A stretch of DNA of 64,000 nt from Edaphobacter bradus. GTDB lineage: Bacteria > Acidobacteriota > Terriglobia > Terriglobales > Acidobacteriaceae. The translations under genes were made by a program, and so were the position numbers. Below are positions 52,877-61,974 of the stretch, piece by piece; the first letter of the stretch is position 1; each line of letters begins with the position of its first letter. The stretch is taken from the NCBI RefSeq assembly GCF_025685645.1, contig NZ_JAGSYF010000007.1, positions 1 through 64,000 of the forward strand. Direction: 5' to 3'. The notes under the pieces are model-generated. The model searched no databases. It saw only the letters and a list, made by a program, of their open reading frames with translations, and was not told the DNA's origin.

Positions 52877-53458
52877 ATGACTGCTATGGCGAAGTTAGCA
52901 ATCGCAGCACTATTGATCACGACCATTGCCGCGGATCCACAGCCAGACAAAAAGGGTGGGGCGGCATTTACGAAAGATGGGGATTTAGTTCTGCCGACCG
53001 GCTATCGGTCCTGGGTCTTTATAGGAGGGCCAATCACGCCCAATGGCCTCAATGACGGCAAGGCACAGTTCCCCGAGTTCCACAGTGTCTACGTCCAAAA
53101 GGAGAACTTTCAGTATTACCAGAAGAACGGTAAATTCCCCGACGGAACCGTAATGGTGAAGGAGCTATCACTGGTGCAAACCGGCGGCCACGCGGACGGA
53201 TCCTTGGACTCGGCATCAGGGCGAGGTTATTTCCAGAGTTCGCTAAGCGGTCTTGATGTGATGGTGAAAGACGCTAAACGCTTTGGCAATACAAACGACT
53301 GGGGGTTCTTCACATTCGGTCATCATGCCCCACCGTACGAACCTGTGGCCAAAGAGCGTTCGAGCAAAGAATGCGCCTCTTGTCATATTGCGTTTGTTTC
53401 CAAAACGGATATGGTCTGGGTCCAGTATTACCCACTACTTAAGGCGAACATCGAGTGA
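52877..53458 (+). CDS. Cytochrome P460 family protein, paralogue 3
   Basis: 193 residues from the ATG at 52877. Signal peptide AMAKLAIAALLITTIAADPQ, then LPTGYRSWVFIGGPITPNGL, GKFPDGTVMVKELSLVQTGG, FGNTNDWGFFTFGHHAPPY and heme site CASCH, ending MVWVQYYPLLKANIE. Closest to paralogue 2. The VKEL segment may include the Lys that cross-links heme in true P460, but position cannot be checked here. No dedicated electron partner is adjacent; a diheme cytochrome c at 60842 follows a P460 stub. Confidence 0.88.
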   Translation: MTAMAKLAIAALLITTIAADPQPDKKGGAAFTKDGDLVLPTGYRSWVFIGGPITPNGLNDGKAQFPEFHSVYVQKENFQYYQKNGKFPDGTVMVKELSLVQTGGHADGSLDSASGRGYFQSSLSGLDVMVKDAKRFGNTNDWGFFTFGHHAPPYEPVAKERSSKECASCHIAFVSKTDMVWVQYYPLLKANIE

Positions 53459-53533
53459 GTTCTTCAGCGAAAGCTCGTCTCCGGCGCTCTTGATTGGAAC
53501 GGACGACTGAAGGCGGGTTGCTTAAGCTTTGTA

Positions 53534-53547
53534 TAGGTCGAGACCTA
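53534..53547. promoter_or_regulatory. Inverted repeat upstream of the hydrolase
   Basis: TAGGTC-GA-GACCTA sits 79 bp before the alpha/beta hydrolase ATG. Its size and place suit a dimeric repressor, but no partner can be named. It is the mirror arrangement of the NemR box (TAGACC..GGTCTA), so it is not the same site. Confidence 0.45.
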
Positions 53548-53625
53548 AACATTTCTGTAGGGAGTCGCGTGTTATCGCGGCTTATTCTCTTGAAGGTGCG
53601 ATTCACGCGCCGAAGGAGAGTTTGG

Positions 53626-54519
53626 ATGTCGAACACAATCAGGCCGACCGTTTTCTATCGCACGCTTAACGTGGAGGGGCTGGAAATCTTCTATCGCGAA
53701 GCCGGTCCCCGGGATGCTCCCACCGTTTTGCTCTTGCACGGCTTTCCGTCGTCTTCTCATATGTTCCGCAATCTGATTCCCATGCTTGCGGATAAATATC
53801 ATGTCATTGCCCCAGACTTCCCTGGATATGGCGAAAGCTCAGCACCGTCGGTCAAAGATTTCGACTATTCCTTCGAGCGGTTCGCGACTGTGACCGAAAA
53901 GTTCACCGAAAAGCTGAATCTTTCTTCATATGCGCTATACCTCTCGGACATAGGTGCATCGGTTGGCTTCCATTTAGCTGTCATGCATCCCGAACGCGTG
54001 ACCGCTATGATCATCCAAAACGCGGACGCCCATGTTGAAGCCATAAATAAGGAGTTCTTAAAAACGGGATTATCTGACTATTGGGAAGATCGGACCGAAA
54101 AGAACACTCAAGTTCTACTCGACTGGCTTCTGACGATTGAAGGAACCAAATGGCATTATCTGCATGGTGTCAGCGATCCGTCGAAGATCAGCCCTGACAA
54201 TTGGGTGATCGACCAGGCTTATCAGGACCGACCGGGAAACAAGGATATTCAACTTTCACTCCTCTTCAACGCAAAAAGGAATCTGGATGCCTATGCCGTT
54301 TGGCAGGAGTATTTCCGTAAACAACAGCCCCCCACGCTGATCACTTGGGGCAAAAACGATGGAATCTTTACGGTCGAGGGCGCTGAGCTATATAAACGAG
54401 AGCTTCCCAACGCAGAGCTCCATCTTCTTGACACGGGCCACTTCGCGTTGGAAGAAGAAGTGGATCGGATTGGATCGTTGATGCGTGAGTTTCTCGGCCG
54501 AACAATAAACAAGAAATAA
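53626..54519 (+). CDS. Alpha/beta hydrolase with Asp nucleophile (epoxide hydrolase/dehalogenase type)
   Basis: ATG 53626 with GAAGGAG nine bases upstream; 297 residues. Oxyanion loop LLLHGFPSSSHMF, then PDFPGYGESSAP. The nucleophile elbow is YLSDIGASVG, with Asp108 where esterases have Ser. The C-terminal His is in LLDTGHFALEEE. An Asp nucleophile is typical of epoxide hydrolases and haloalkane dehalogenases. The cap region (HVEAINKEFLKTGLSDYWED) is normal length. An earlier in-frame start at 53494 would run through the operator. It follows the P460 genes by 167 bp. Substrate unknown. Confidence 0.88.
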   Translation: MSNTIRPTVFYRTLNVEGLEIFYREAGPRDAPTVLLLHGFPSSSHMFRNLIPMLADKYHVIAPDFPGYGESSAPSVKDFDYSFERFATVTEKFTEKLNLSSYALYLSDIGASVGFHLAVMHPERVTAMIIQNADAHVEAINKEFLKTGLSDYWEDRTEKNTQVLLDWLLTIEGTKWHYLHGVSDPSKISPDNWVIDQAYQDRPGNKDIQLSLLFNAKRNLDAYAVWQEYFRKQQPPTLITWGKNDGIFTVEGAELYKRELPNAELHLLDTGHFALEEEVDRIGSLMREFLGRTINKK

Positions 54520-54769
54520 GTATTGAAAGGGCGTTGCCAAGAGATCTCTTTTGATTTCGGGTCCTCTCCATTGGATATGCAATGGAAGGACCCGGAATCG
54601 AAAGTTAGACCTTTGACGAAGGCGACCTTGGGTGTGTCTGCCGAAAAGAACGGACCTTTTCGTCCAACCCGTAACCTCCTCTTGTCTTCGATCTAGAGGG
54701 TTGGAGGCGCTGGTATGCGGCCGCCCTCGCTGGCCCAGTCCGGAGCGACTGATTGCGCAATCGCTGTGC

Positions 54770-55822
54770 ATGTTGTACGACCCATCCAAGATCGAGAGCG
54801 TTGAATTGAAGATTGAACCTATAGTCCGCATATCCCAAACTGACCTCAACAGTCTCATGAGCACGTTGGAGGTCAACGTAGTAGCACTATCGGAGTGCCT
54901 TGTAAGCCGCGGCAGCCGACTAGAAATGGGTGCGGCTACCGTCACCGGACTGCATTACAACCTCAAAGGCTTCGGCAAAATGTTCGTCCCTGGATTTCCG
55001 CCGATTGAACTCAAGCCCCATACGCTCATCATTCTTCCCGCGAATATGCCGTTCCGAATCGAGACATCGGCCTTCCCCGGAAAGTCGATGCTGCCTCCCG
55101 ATCCAAACCGGTTCAGCACGGAATCGTCCGGCCCAATTCGCCGTTTTGTCGCTGGGGATAGCGAGCCTGAAGTAGTTCTGATCTGCGGATTCTTTAATGC
55201 GTTCTACGGATCATCAACCGATGTGTTTTCTTCTCTGAGCGAGCCTATTGTGGAGCAATTCGACGAAACCGACCGGCTTGATGGAACTCTCAAACTCGCT
55301 ATCTCAGAGTTGATCAAAGAGGAAGTAGGTTCCGCCGCGATGAGTGCCGCCGTGCTCAAGCAGGTCATTATCAATATCCTTCGCCGATCCCTGACCTCCG
55401 TGAATCTTTGGGTTGAACGATTTGCAATGCTTAGTGATCCGCAGATATGTAGAGCATTTGCAGAGATGGCTGCGCATCCCGGGTCGAATCATACAGTTGT
55501 TTCGCTTGCGGACACGGCATGTCTGAGTCGCTCCAGCTTTATGGCCCGTTTTGCGGAGATTGTAGGCGAGTCTCCGATGACCATCCTCCGTCATCTGCGT
55601 ATGAGACAGGCCGGCAAACAGTTGGCCTCCAGCCAGATGTCGGTCGATCAGATCGCTCGTTCTGCCGGCTATGACAGTAGGAGCAGCTTTATCAAGGCAT
55701 TCCGAAAGTCCTTCGAATGCGATCCGACTGAGTATCGCATCCAGGCGAAAACCGATGCCTTCTTGAAACGGCCGTCCAGCCAGTGTCTTGCTACGACGTC
55801 GAAAGCGGAAGCAGACGAGTAG
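54770..55822 (+). CDS. AraC family regulator with cupin sensor domain
   Basis: From the ATG at 54770 about 350 residues; upstream in-frame starts lack support. The N-terminal cupin-type sensor (ELKPHTLIILPANMPFRIET, then RRFVAGDSEPEVVLICGFFN) is the cupin_6 pattern. Two AraC helix-turn-helix motifs follow (SLADTACLSRSSFMARFAEI, GESPMTILRHLRMRQAGKQL, ARSAGYDSRSSFIKAFRKSF). Members with this sensor often sit beside oxidoreductase or hydrolase genes and activate them. Likely targets are the hydrolase or the AhpD-like gene. Confidence 0.85.
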   Translation: MLYDPSKIESVELKIEPIVRISQTDLNSLMSTLEVNVVALSECLVSRGSRLEMGAATVTGLHYNLKGFGKMFVPGFPPIELKPHTLIILPANMPFRIETSAFPGKSMLPPDPNRFSTESSGPIRRFVAGDSEPEVVLICGFFNAFYGSSTDVFSSLSEPIVEQFDETDRLDGTLKLAISELIKEEVGSAAMSAAVLKQVIINILRRSLTSVNLWVERFAMLSDPQICRAFAEMAAHPGSNHTVVSLADTACLSRSSFMARFAEIVGESPMTILRHLRMRQAGKQLASSQMSVDQIARSAGYDSRSSFIKAFRKSFECDPTEYRIQAKTDAFLKRPSSQCLATTSKAEADE

Positions 55823-55860
55823 CTCATTCCCGATCATCTTGCGGAGAACTCGATACAAAA

Positions 55861-56118
55861 GTCACGTTGCAAGCCGTTTTGAATATTGCATCCACTGAAC
55901 CCCAAGATCATGTCTACAAGATCACCGTGCCGGCACTTTACGTTGTCAACGAAGGCAACCCCTTCAATGTCGCCCCAGATGTCCATCGCAAAGTCCTCGA
56001 TCGCATGGGGGAAGAACGCCGAATTCGAGTTGATCAATCGCGTGCCCAGTGGAGATCGCGGGAACGGTTGGCGGTTGGCGTGGGGTATCAGATCGGCTGG
56101 TTGAAGAAGATTCTCTAG
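55861..56118 (+). pseudogene. Alpha/beta-hydrolase C-terminal fragment
   Basis: The frame contains ALNIASTEPQDHVYKITVPA-like sequence: KITVPALYVVNEGNPFNVAP, then DVHRKVLDRMGEERRIRVD. This is the segment before the catalytic Asp/His loop of an alpha/beta hydrolase. No nucleophile elbow or start lies upstream, and the end (YQIGWLKKIL) suggests the real C-terminus. It is a stranded 3' piece, as at 11196. Confidence 0.5.
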
Positions 56119-56135
56119 TCAGAGCCCCAAAAGCA

Positions 56136-56164
56136 AAGGCCCTGAAGTTCAACTTTAGGGCCTT
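56136..56164. terminator. Hairpin between convergent genes
   Basis: AAGGCCCTGAAG pairs with CTTTAGGGCCTT (one wobble) around TTCAA. It lies between the plus-strand hydrolase fragment and the minus-strand AhpD-like gene and could stop transcription from both sides. Confidence 0.6.
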
Positions 56165-56190
56165 CGCGCTTTCGCGTGTGTTCCGGGCTG

Positions 56191-56727
56191 TCACATGCCA
56201 GATACGTCGGGAATGTCGATCTCGACGTCAGCCATATTGTTCAAAAAGTTGGTCAGGGTGTACCGGGCCGCCAATGCTGTGAGTTCGACGATCTGCCCAT
56301 CGGAATACCCGGCTGCCCGGACCGCCGCGAGATCAGCATCGCTCACCTTTCCATGTGTGTCGATGATTCGTTTTGCGAATGCAGCAGCAGCCGCTCTCTT
56401 CGGATCACTGGACTTTCCTTCGAGATTGAGTGTGATCTCGTCGGGCGCTGTTTGAGAATTGGCACGAGTGATGAAGCAGTGGGTGGCAACGCAGTAATTG
56501 CAACCGTTGGCCCTCGAAACAGCCAGCGCGACCGCTTCTTGCGTCTTCGAGTCGAGTGCATGCGACATCGCGGTCTGGAGACCAACGAAAGCCTGCAAGG
56601 CACTCGGGCTCAAGGAGAGCAACCGAAGTCCATTTGGAAGGAATCCCAAACGCTGTTGCATTGCGTCGAGAATTTCGTGGGTTTCGGCGGGAGCCTGCTC
56701 TCGCGTGGGAAGTTCGATTCGTGCCAT
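56191..56727 (-). CDS. AhpD-like (carboxymuconolactone decarboxylase family) peroxidase-related protein
   Basis: A 178-residue all-helical protein with the AhpD redox signature E64-x11-C76-x2-C79-x3-H83 (AVALAVSRANGCNYCVATHC). The rest (MARIELPTREQAPAETHEIL, VSDADLAAVRAAGYSDGQIV) matches the uncharacterised-peroxidase-related subgroup. The CxxC pair reduces peroxides or relays electrons to a peroxiredoxin. It has GGAG before its start at 56727. It converges on the AraC gene and hydrolase fragment. Confidence 0.9.
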   Translation of the reverse strand: MARIELPTREQAPAETHEILDAMQQRLGFLPNGLRLLSLSPSALQAFVGLQTAMSHALDSKTQEAVALAVSRANGCNYCVATHCFITRANSQTAPDEITLNLEGKSSDPKRAAAAAFAKRIIDTHGKVSDADLAAVRAAGYSDGQIVELTALAARYTLTNFLNNMADVEIDIPDVSGM

Positions 56728-57360
56728 GGCTCGGAAATCTCCTGTGAGGTCAATGTATGGCGCTAAGAGCTCGCCATATGTAGCCTAGAAACCCACGAGG
56801 GACCTGGAGTCCGTGTGTTGCGTCCTAAAGTCTTCTTCGGTCCTCACTGATCCGCCTCAGGATCGATTAGCTTCGAATCGACGACCGCGCAGCTTCCCGA
56901 GGTTGGAGCCTTCCATCGCTCCAGATAAGTTGAGATCGGTTCAACATGGATAATTTCTGGTTGCGCAACAAACCTCCAGGCCCCGCCGGTGCCCTCTTTC
57001 TATAGAACACATCAGGTTGTGAAGAGAAGACCTAAAGAAAAAGTCAGGCACTAGGCTGACAACATTGACGGTGTATCGCGTTGGCATAAATCGAACAATA
57101 CGATGGACGCCGTGACACACAAACCGGACTTTCGGGTGAATCCCTTCGATAGGTTGGAAGTGCCGTGAGGGATCACGACACACCAGCTATCGCATGACTG
57201 CCCTGAACCCTCAATTCGTTGCCGACAATCCCGAGACGAAAGCTCGGAACCCGAAGATTTCAAGAAGGCTACGTTCGAGATTTCGAAGACCACACCAGCG
57301 GGCACCTTGGTCAGCAGTCGAAGAGCTCTTCCCGATCAACCTGAAAGGGCGAATATACCC
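56728..57360. other. 633-bp gap, no intact gene
   Basis: Short coding-like scraps are visible, for example plus-strand EDFKKATFEISKTTPAG around 57255-57305, but no family can be named. The promoters for the AhpD-like gene (leftward) and the PEP-mutase-family gene (rightward) must lie here. The second gene starts at ATG 57361 after GAAAGGGCG. Confidence 0.4.
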
Positions 57361-58170
57361 ATGCCTAAGACTCAAGCATTTAGGGCACTTCATTCAAAAG
57401 CGGATCAACCTTTGCTCCTTCCGAATGTCTGGGATGTTGGAGGAGCCAGGCTTGCTGAGTTACTCGGAGCGAAGGCCGTCGCAACGACAAGCGCGGGTGT
57501 GGCCTGGTCCTTGGGCTATCCCGATGGCAACAAGTTGCCGCTCGAGCGACAGGCCCAACTGGCAAGCGATTTGGTCAAGGCTGTAAAGGTGCCGGTGTCC
57601 ATCGATATGGAAGCAGGCTACTCAGACGATCCCGAACTCGTTAGCGAAAATCTCAAACGCGTCCTGGATGCTGGCATCGCAGGCATCAACATCGAGGACG
57701 GCACAGGCGCGCCAAGCCTGTTGGCGAAAAAGATCGAAGCGATCAAGCGAGCCGCATCAGCGATGAAGGTAGATGTCTTTGTCAACGCACGAACCGACGT
57801 CTATCTCCAAAATTTGGTCCCTGACGAAAACAAGGCCGAAGAGACTCTTGCGCGAGCGGTCCTCTATAGCGACGCGGGAGCTGATGGTCTCTTTGTCCCG
57901 GCGTTGACCGAATTGACGCAGATCGCCCAGATCACCGTCGGAACAAAGCTTCCCGTAAACCTTCTCGCGTGGCCTGGTCTTCCCAAGGCGGCTGATCTCG
58001 CCAAGCTTGGAGTCCGACGCCTCAGCGCGGGCTCGGGCATATCGCAGATCGCTTGGCATAGAATCGTAAAACTTACGGAGGCGTTTCTCGCTACTGGAGA
58101 TTCGGAGCTCTTTGCGAAAGACTCAATGGCGCATGGCGAGCTCCAAAAGTTATTTGCCAACACAAAGTGA
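57361..58170 (+). CDS. Isocitrate lyase/PEP mutase superfamily enzyme
   Basis: 269 residues from the ATG at 57361. A (beta/alpha)8 barrel of the PEP mutase/2-methylisocitrate lyase type: QPLLLPNVWDVGGARLAELL, ATTSAGVAWSLGYPDGNKLP, metal site VSIDMEAGYSDDPE, INIEDGTGAPSLL and VNARTDVYLQN. The KKCGH active-site loop of isocitrate lyase is absent, as in the oxaloacetate decarboxylase/carboxyphosphonoenolpyruvate mutase subgroup. It probably makes or breaks a C-C bond beside a 2-oxo acid. The exact substrate is unknown. Confidence 0.88.
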   Translation: MPKTQAFRALHSKADQPLLLPNVWDVGGARLAELLGAKAVATTSAGVAWSLGYPDGNKLPLERQAQLASDLVKAVKVPVSIDMEAGYSDDPELVSENLKRVLDAGIAGINIEDGTGAPSLLAKKIEAIKRAASAMKVDVFVNARTDVYLQNLVPDENKAEETLARAVLYSDAGADGLFVPALTELTQIAQITVGTKLPVNLLAWPGLPKAADLAKLGVRRLSAGSGISQIAWHRIVKLTEAFLATGDSELFAKDSMAHGELQKLFANTK

Positions 58171-58338
58171 ACTCGATGTCCGAACAGGAAAGAAACGTGC
58201 TGTGAATCTAGCTCAACTAGCGATCATAAGTGCAACGCCGCCCTTGGTCACAGCCTTGGCTCATGGAGCTGAGTGTCAAATCGCACCAGGTCTAGAAACA
58301 GAAGTGATCGTCAAAGAGAAATGCATGGAGGTGATTCA

Positions 58339-58878
58339 ATGCCAGAAAATGTAGCGTCACAACAACAAAGCGCAAAACATCTCGCCGCACGAGCCGTAAT
58401 GGCATATCGTGCAGGCCTTCCGGTCACGCTGCTTTCGGTTACTAGTAGTAGCGAGCGCCCCAGCGGTATCGTATGCGACTGGAAGAGCCAGCGAGACTCG
58501 TTCCAGAATGACGCGAAACTGCTAGGCAGAGCCTTCGCCTTCGTCTACGTCGGATCGATCGTGGACCAGGCTATCAGTGACCCGATTTCGGATGATTTGC
58601 GCAAAGAGGTTATATCCGACATGTCGAGTGCGCTTGACGTGCGGCAGACTGCGGTCGATTGGGGCGTCGCCAAAGCAGTGGCAGACACCAATCCCTTTGC
58701 GCATGCCGGGTACAAGTTGGCCTCGCGGCTTCTGCGGATGGATCAACCGTTGATCGAATCTCTCGCTCGCGAGTTGACGTCCCAAGGCACGATTGAAGGC
58801 GACGCTCTGAGGAAGTGGTTGGACGCCAATGCGAGCGCGCTCAATTTCGATGAATTGGAAACAAGCACAACGTACTGA
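58339..58878 (+). CDS. Hypothetical protein
   Basis: ATG 58339 with GGAGGTGA nine bases upstream; 179 residues, MPENVASQQQSAKHLAARAV. Mostly helical and soluble by composition (AFVYVGSIVDQAISDPISDD, VRQTAVDWGVAKAVADTNPF), with no membrane segment, signal or recognised domain. Its good ribosome site and codon use support a real gene. It lies 168 bp after the PEP-mutase-family gene. Confidence 0.65.
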   Translation: MPENVASQQQSAKHLAARAVMAYRAGLPVTLLSVTSSSERPSGIVCDWKSQRDSFQNDAKLLGRAFAFVYVGSIVDQAISDPISDDLRKEVISDMSSALDVRQTAVDWGVAKAVADTNPFAHAGYKLASRLLRMDQPLIESLARELTSQGTIEGDALRKWLDANASALNFDELETSTTY

Positions 58879-59046
58879 AAACAACGTTGGCCAAGGTGCG
58901 GTGATGCCTACGAAAACATCTGTGCGAACGAGCAGTCGCTCAAAGAAAAAACCAACTCGTGCCTAAAGTTAGCACGACACGACGGTGCCATAGAGCAGTT
59001 TCGTTGGTTTGAGAACACCTCGTCCCGCTTTCTAGAAAGGCAATGT

Positions 59047-59445
59047 GTGAAAAAATTACTCGTCATCCTCGCCCTATGTCTGTTGGGCCAGACTGCTCAC
59101 GGTGAAAAGGTAGTCTCACTTCAACAGAAGGATTTGACCGATATATCGGGCAAAGAAGGCCTGATGGTCACAGTCGAGATCGCTCCCGGTGAGAGCGTTC
59201 CGAAGCATCGTCACAATTCCGATGTGTTCGTCTATGTCCTTTCCGGGCCGATCGTGACACAGGTTCAGGGACAGTCTGCAAAGACACTGCACGCAGGCGA
59301 GACGTTTTTTGAGGCTCCTGCCGATATCCACCTCGACAGCAGGAATCCAAGCAACACTGTGCCAACACGACTACTCGTGTTCTTCGTTAAGGATAAGGGA
59401 GTCCCGCCCACCGTCTATCTCGAACCGCATAGTTCATCCCACTGA
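59047..59445 (+). CDS. Exported cupin-domain protein
   Basis: A GTG start at 59047 after TAGAAAGGCA; 132 residues. Signal peptide KKLLVILALCLLGQTAHGEK, then a single cupin with the metal motif PGESVPKHRHNSDVFVYVLS and second box PADIHLDSRNPSNTV. The HRH..and later His residues could bind a metal. Small exported cupins of this kind often accompany oxidoreductases. The NmrA-like gene follows 42 bp later, likely in one transcript. Confidence 0.82.
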   Translation: MKKLLVILALCLLGQTAHGEKVVSLQQKDLTDISGKEGLMVTVEIAPGESVPKHRHNSDVFVYVLSGPIVTQVQGQSAKTLHAGETFFEAPADIHLDSRNPSNTVPTRLLVFFVKDKGVPPTVYLEPHSSSH

Positions 59446-59487
59446 AGCGATTCACCACCATCTCGAATCATCCCATCAGGAGCAAGC

Positions 59488-60402
59488 ATGAAGGTTTTTA
59501 TCGCAGGCGCAAGCGGAGCAGTCGGTATTCCGATTGTCAAAGAGTTGAGCAAGCAAGGCCACGAGGTGGCCGCAATGACTCGTTCGGAGCGTGGCATACA
59601 ACAGCTGCAAACACTTGGCGCTAAGGTAATGTCGATCGACGCCTTCGATTACAAGCAGATCAAGGACGCGCTTCAACAGGTCGCTCCTGAGGCAGTGATC
59701 GATATGCTGACGTTCCTGCCGAAGAATTTGGCCGACATGCCTAAGGCTTTTCCCGGCGACCGCAAGCTTCGTCTTGAAGGTGGTGGTCATCTGTTTGCGG
59801 CGTCCGTTGCGAGCGGCGTGAGCCGATATCTTCAGCAGTCCTGCGGATTCTGGATCAAGCCGAAAAGTGGAGAATACCTCGGGACGGAAGACGATCCTTT
59901 CGAACTACAAGCGACGCCGAACATCGCAAGCGGTTCGGACATGTACCGTCAGGTTGAGGAGCGGGTATTCAGCGATCCGAAGATCGACGGTATCGCTCTT
60001 CGTTTCGGCTTCTTCTATGGTCCGGGCACCTGGTACACCGAGGACGGTAGTGCAGCGGAGATGGCGAGGCAGCAACATCTGCCCATTGTCGGCAAAGGAT
60101 CAGCTGTCAATTCCTTCGTGCATGTGGATGATGCGGCGAAAGCCACTGTCTCAACACTGACAGTGGAACCAGGTGTGTACGACATTGTCGATGATGATCC
60201 GGTCGCGGTCTCGACCTGGCTGCCAGCGTTCGCAGCCTCTGTAGGTGCGCCACCGCCACCGCAGATTAGCGAGGAGGCGGGAGTCGCTGCAGCCGGTCCG
60301 GATGCAGCCTTTTACCACAACAACCTGAGCGGCGCCTCGAATGCGAAAGCAAAGAAGATCTTCGGCTTCGAGCCTCGTCCGCTGGAGTGGCTCAAGCGTT
60401 AG
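59488..60402 (+). CDS. NAD(P)-dependent epimerase/dehydratase-like (NmrA-type) protein
   Basis: 304 residues, ATG at 59488 after CAGGAGC. N-terminal Rossmann loop VFIAGASGAVGIPIVKELSK (GxxGxxG), then EAVIDMLTFLPKNLADM, ALRFGFFYGPGTWYTEDGSA, NSFVHVDDAAKATVSTLTVE and a C-terminus typical of atypical SDRs (IFGFEPRPLEWLKR). The Tyr-x-x-x-Lys pair of classical SDRs is not clearly present in the usual place; VEERVFSD lies near there. It may be an NADP sensor or reductase. Confidence 0.87.
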   Translation: MKVFIAGASGAVGIPIVKELSKQGHEVAAMTRSERGIQQLQTLGAKVMSIDAFDYKQIKDALQQVAPEAVIDMLTFLPKNLADMPKAFPGDRKLRLEGGGHLFAASVASGVSRYLQQSCGFWIKPKSGEYLGTEDDPFELQATPNIASGSDMYRQVEERVFSDPKIDGIALRFGFFYGPGTWYTEDGSAAEMARQQHLPIVGKGSAVNSFVHVDDAAKATVSTLTVEPGVYDIVDDDPVAVSTWLPAFAASVGAPPPPQISEEAGVAAAGPDAAFYHNNLSGASNAKAKKIFGFEPRPLEWLKR

Positions 60403-60694
60403 GGCAGTCGATGTTCTTTGGAGAGTTAGTCTGTGCCCGAAACTGCGGGGAAGACGATGGGCATTCTTGCTGTTTGGCTAAACAATTCTGCTCAAGATTT
60501 ATTCCCACCTGAACGAGCAAATGGGCGTTCTGGTTGCATTCGGCATCGCATCGGCATAAGATAGTGACCCCTTATCCGCCAACGCAAATCCCGTATAGGA
60601 GATGTCATGCGGTGATATTCCACGATCCAAATGCCTCCTCTGCGGTGCAACTGTACGGAGCAATATGTAGGGCTAGTAAAAGGAGGAACATAAG

Positions 60695-60814
60695 ATGCTC
60701 ATTCGGACAGTAATTGCCGTAGTCATAGTCGCCACCATGGCCGGTTACCCGCAGGTTGCGCCAAAAGGTCAAACTTCCTTCAACGGATTTTCGTTGGTCG
60801 ATACCCTGTTCTGA
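60695..60814 (+). pseudogene. N-terminal stub of a fourth cytochrome P460 gene
   Basis: AAAGGAGGA precedes the ATG at 60695, as at 51572. The 39 residues are a signal peptide (LIRTVIAVVIVATMAG) and TSFNGFSLVDTLF. This matches the start of paralogue 1 (STFNGFDLVDKAGNI), after which the frame stops. The heme-bearing part is missing. It lies 27 bp before the diheme cytochrome c gene, so a P460 gene and cytochrome c may once have been partners. Confidence 0.7.
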
Positions 60815-60841
60815 GTTCGAAGTAAGTGGAAGGCAAAACGG

Positions 60842-61615
60842 ATGCGGAAATGGATGGCAAGTCCTGTGCTGGGTGTCGTAGGTGGCGCGCTGGTTCTTCT
60901 CACATCGGGTTGTCCCGCGAGCAAGAAGCCCTCGAAGCTCGAGACCACTCTGGCCAACATGGCCAAGGACGTGGTCATCCCGCTTGAGGCACAGAACGTG
61001 AAGAACCCTGCCTCGGCAACCGATGAGAATATTCAGGCGGGGCAACAAACCTATCTGCAACAATGCGCCCTGTGTCACGCTTCCGACGGACGCGCGGAGA
61101 CGAAGCTCGGCCTCGCAATGTATCCGCCGGCCATGGATTTGAATTCACCCCACGTGCAGCGATGGAGCGACGCCGAGCTTTTCTGGATCATCCAGAACGG
61201 GGTCCGGCTCACGGGCATGCCCGCGTGGAAGACGATTGTGTCGGAGCAGGACAGCTGGAAGATGGTTAACTTCATTCACGCCCTACCCAAGCTGGCGCTC
61301 ATTCAGGCGGCGCAGCAAAAGGAAGCGGTAGCCGCAAAGTCGCAAGCCCAACTGGTCGCGTATGGCCGCAAGCTCTATCGCCAGGAAGGATGCGTGGGAT
61401 GTCATCAACTCGACGGAGAAGGCGGAACGGTTGGGCCCGACTTGACGGTAGAGGGCACGCGCGGGCGCAGCGACGAATGGCTTGTCGGCCACTTTAAGGA
61501 CCCGAGCGCCTATACCCCCGGCTCGGTAATGCTTTCCTTCAAACAGCTCACGGACGAGCAACTCCGCGCACTTACCGTGTTCTTGCAAGGCGAGAAGGGG
61601 CCCGAACCGAAATGA
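60842..61615 (+). CDS. Diheme cytochrome c lipoprotein
   Basis: 257 residues. The lipobox is at LVLLTSGC24, so it is probably anchored to a membrane facing the periplasm. Two class I cytochrome c modules: CALCH at 75-79 with distal GMPAW Met (about 125-129), and CVGCH at 184-188 in YRQEGCVGCHQLDGEGGTVG with a later MLSF Met. It is likely an electron carrier or terminal-oxidase donor. It directly follows a cytochrome P460 stub and is followed by a terminator at 61650. Confidence 0.92.
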   Translation: MRKWMASPVLGVVGGALVLLTSGCPASKKPSKLETTLANMAKDVVIPLEAQNVKNPASATDENIQAGQQTYLQQCALCHASDGRAETKLGLAMYPPAMDLNSPHVQRWSDAELFWIIQNGVRLTGMPAWKTIVSEQDSWKMVNFIHALPKLALIQAAQQKEAVAAKSQAQLVAYGRKLYRQEGCVGCHQLDGEGGTVGPDLTVEGTRGRSDEWLVGHFKDPSAYTPGSVMLSFKQLTDEQLRALTVFLQGEKGPEPK

Positions 61616-61649
61616 ACTACATGCGATTAGGTGGACTAGGCATAGAAGA

Positions 61650-61674
61650 AAGCCGCCGGAATGGCCGGCGGCTT
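61650..61674 (+). terminator. Terminator after the cytochrome c gene
   Basis: AAGCCGCCGG pairs with CCGGCGGCTT around AATGG, 34 bp after the stop codon, followed by ATTAG. Strong stem, short U-run. Confidence 0.65.
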
Positions 61675-61689
61675 ATTAGCTTAGTTAGT

Positions 61690-61974
61690 TCACGGCATTC
61701 TCGCGGCCGAGCTCGATCGCCCGCCAAGCGGTTCTGTAGGTTCGATATCGCTTTGCGTTGGAGCGGGACAGACTTCAGGCTCAGGTGCGGGCATTGTCTC
61801 TCTGCTGAGTGACTCCCAACCGGGAAGCTCACGAGAACCAACGATCAGTCTCACCCCGTCCCGCAAGCGAATGTAGGTGCGCGCCAAGGAGGCGAAAACC
61901 GGAATGCGATTTCGGAAGCCAATGAGAAAAAATATGTGGACGCCCATCCATGTCAACCACGCAAGAAATCCGCT
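61690..61974 (-). pseudogene. NDH-2 (type II NADH dehydrogenase) C-terminal fragment
   Basis: The frame reads SGFLAWLTWMGVHIFFLIGF, RNRIPVFASLARTYIRLRDG, VRLIVGSRELPGWESLSR. This is the membrane-anchoring C-terminus of acidobacterial-type NDH-2 flavoproteins. The FAD and NAD domains are absent. It joins directly to a hydrolase fragment at about 61970. Confidence 0.7.

Noticed and set aside
53534..53547. A third NemR operator
   Set aside because: The half-sites are in the mirror order (TAGGTC..GACCTA) and the spacing is 2, not 4, so it is a different site.
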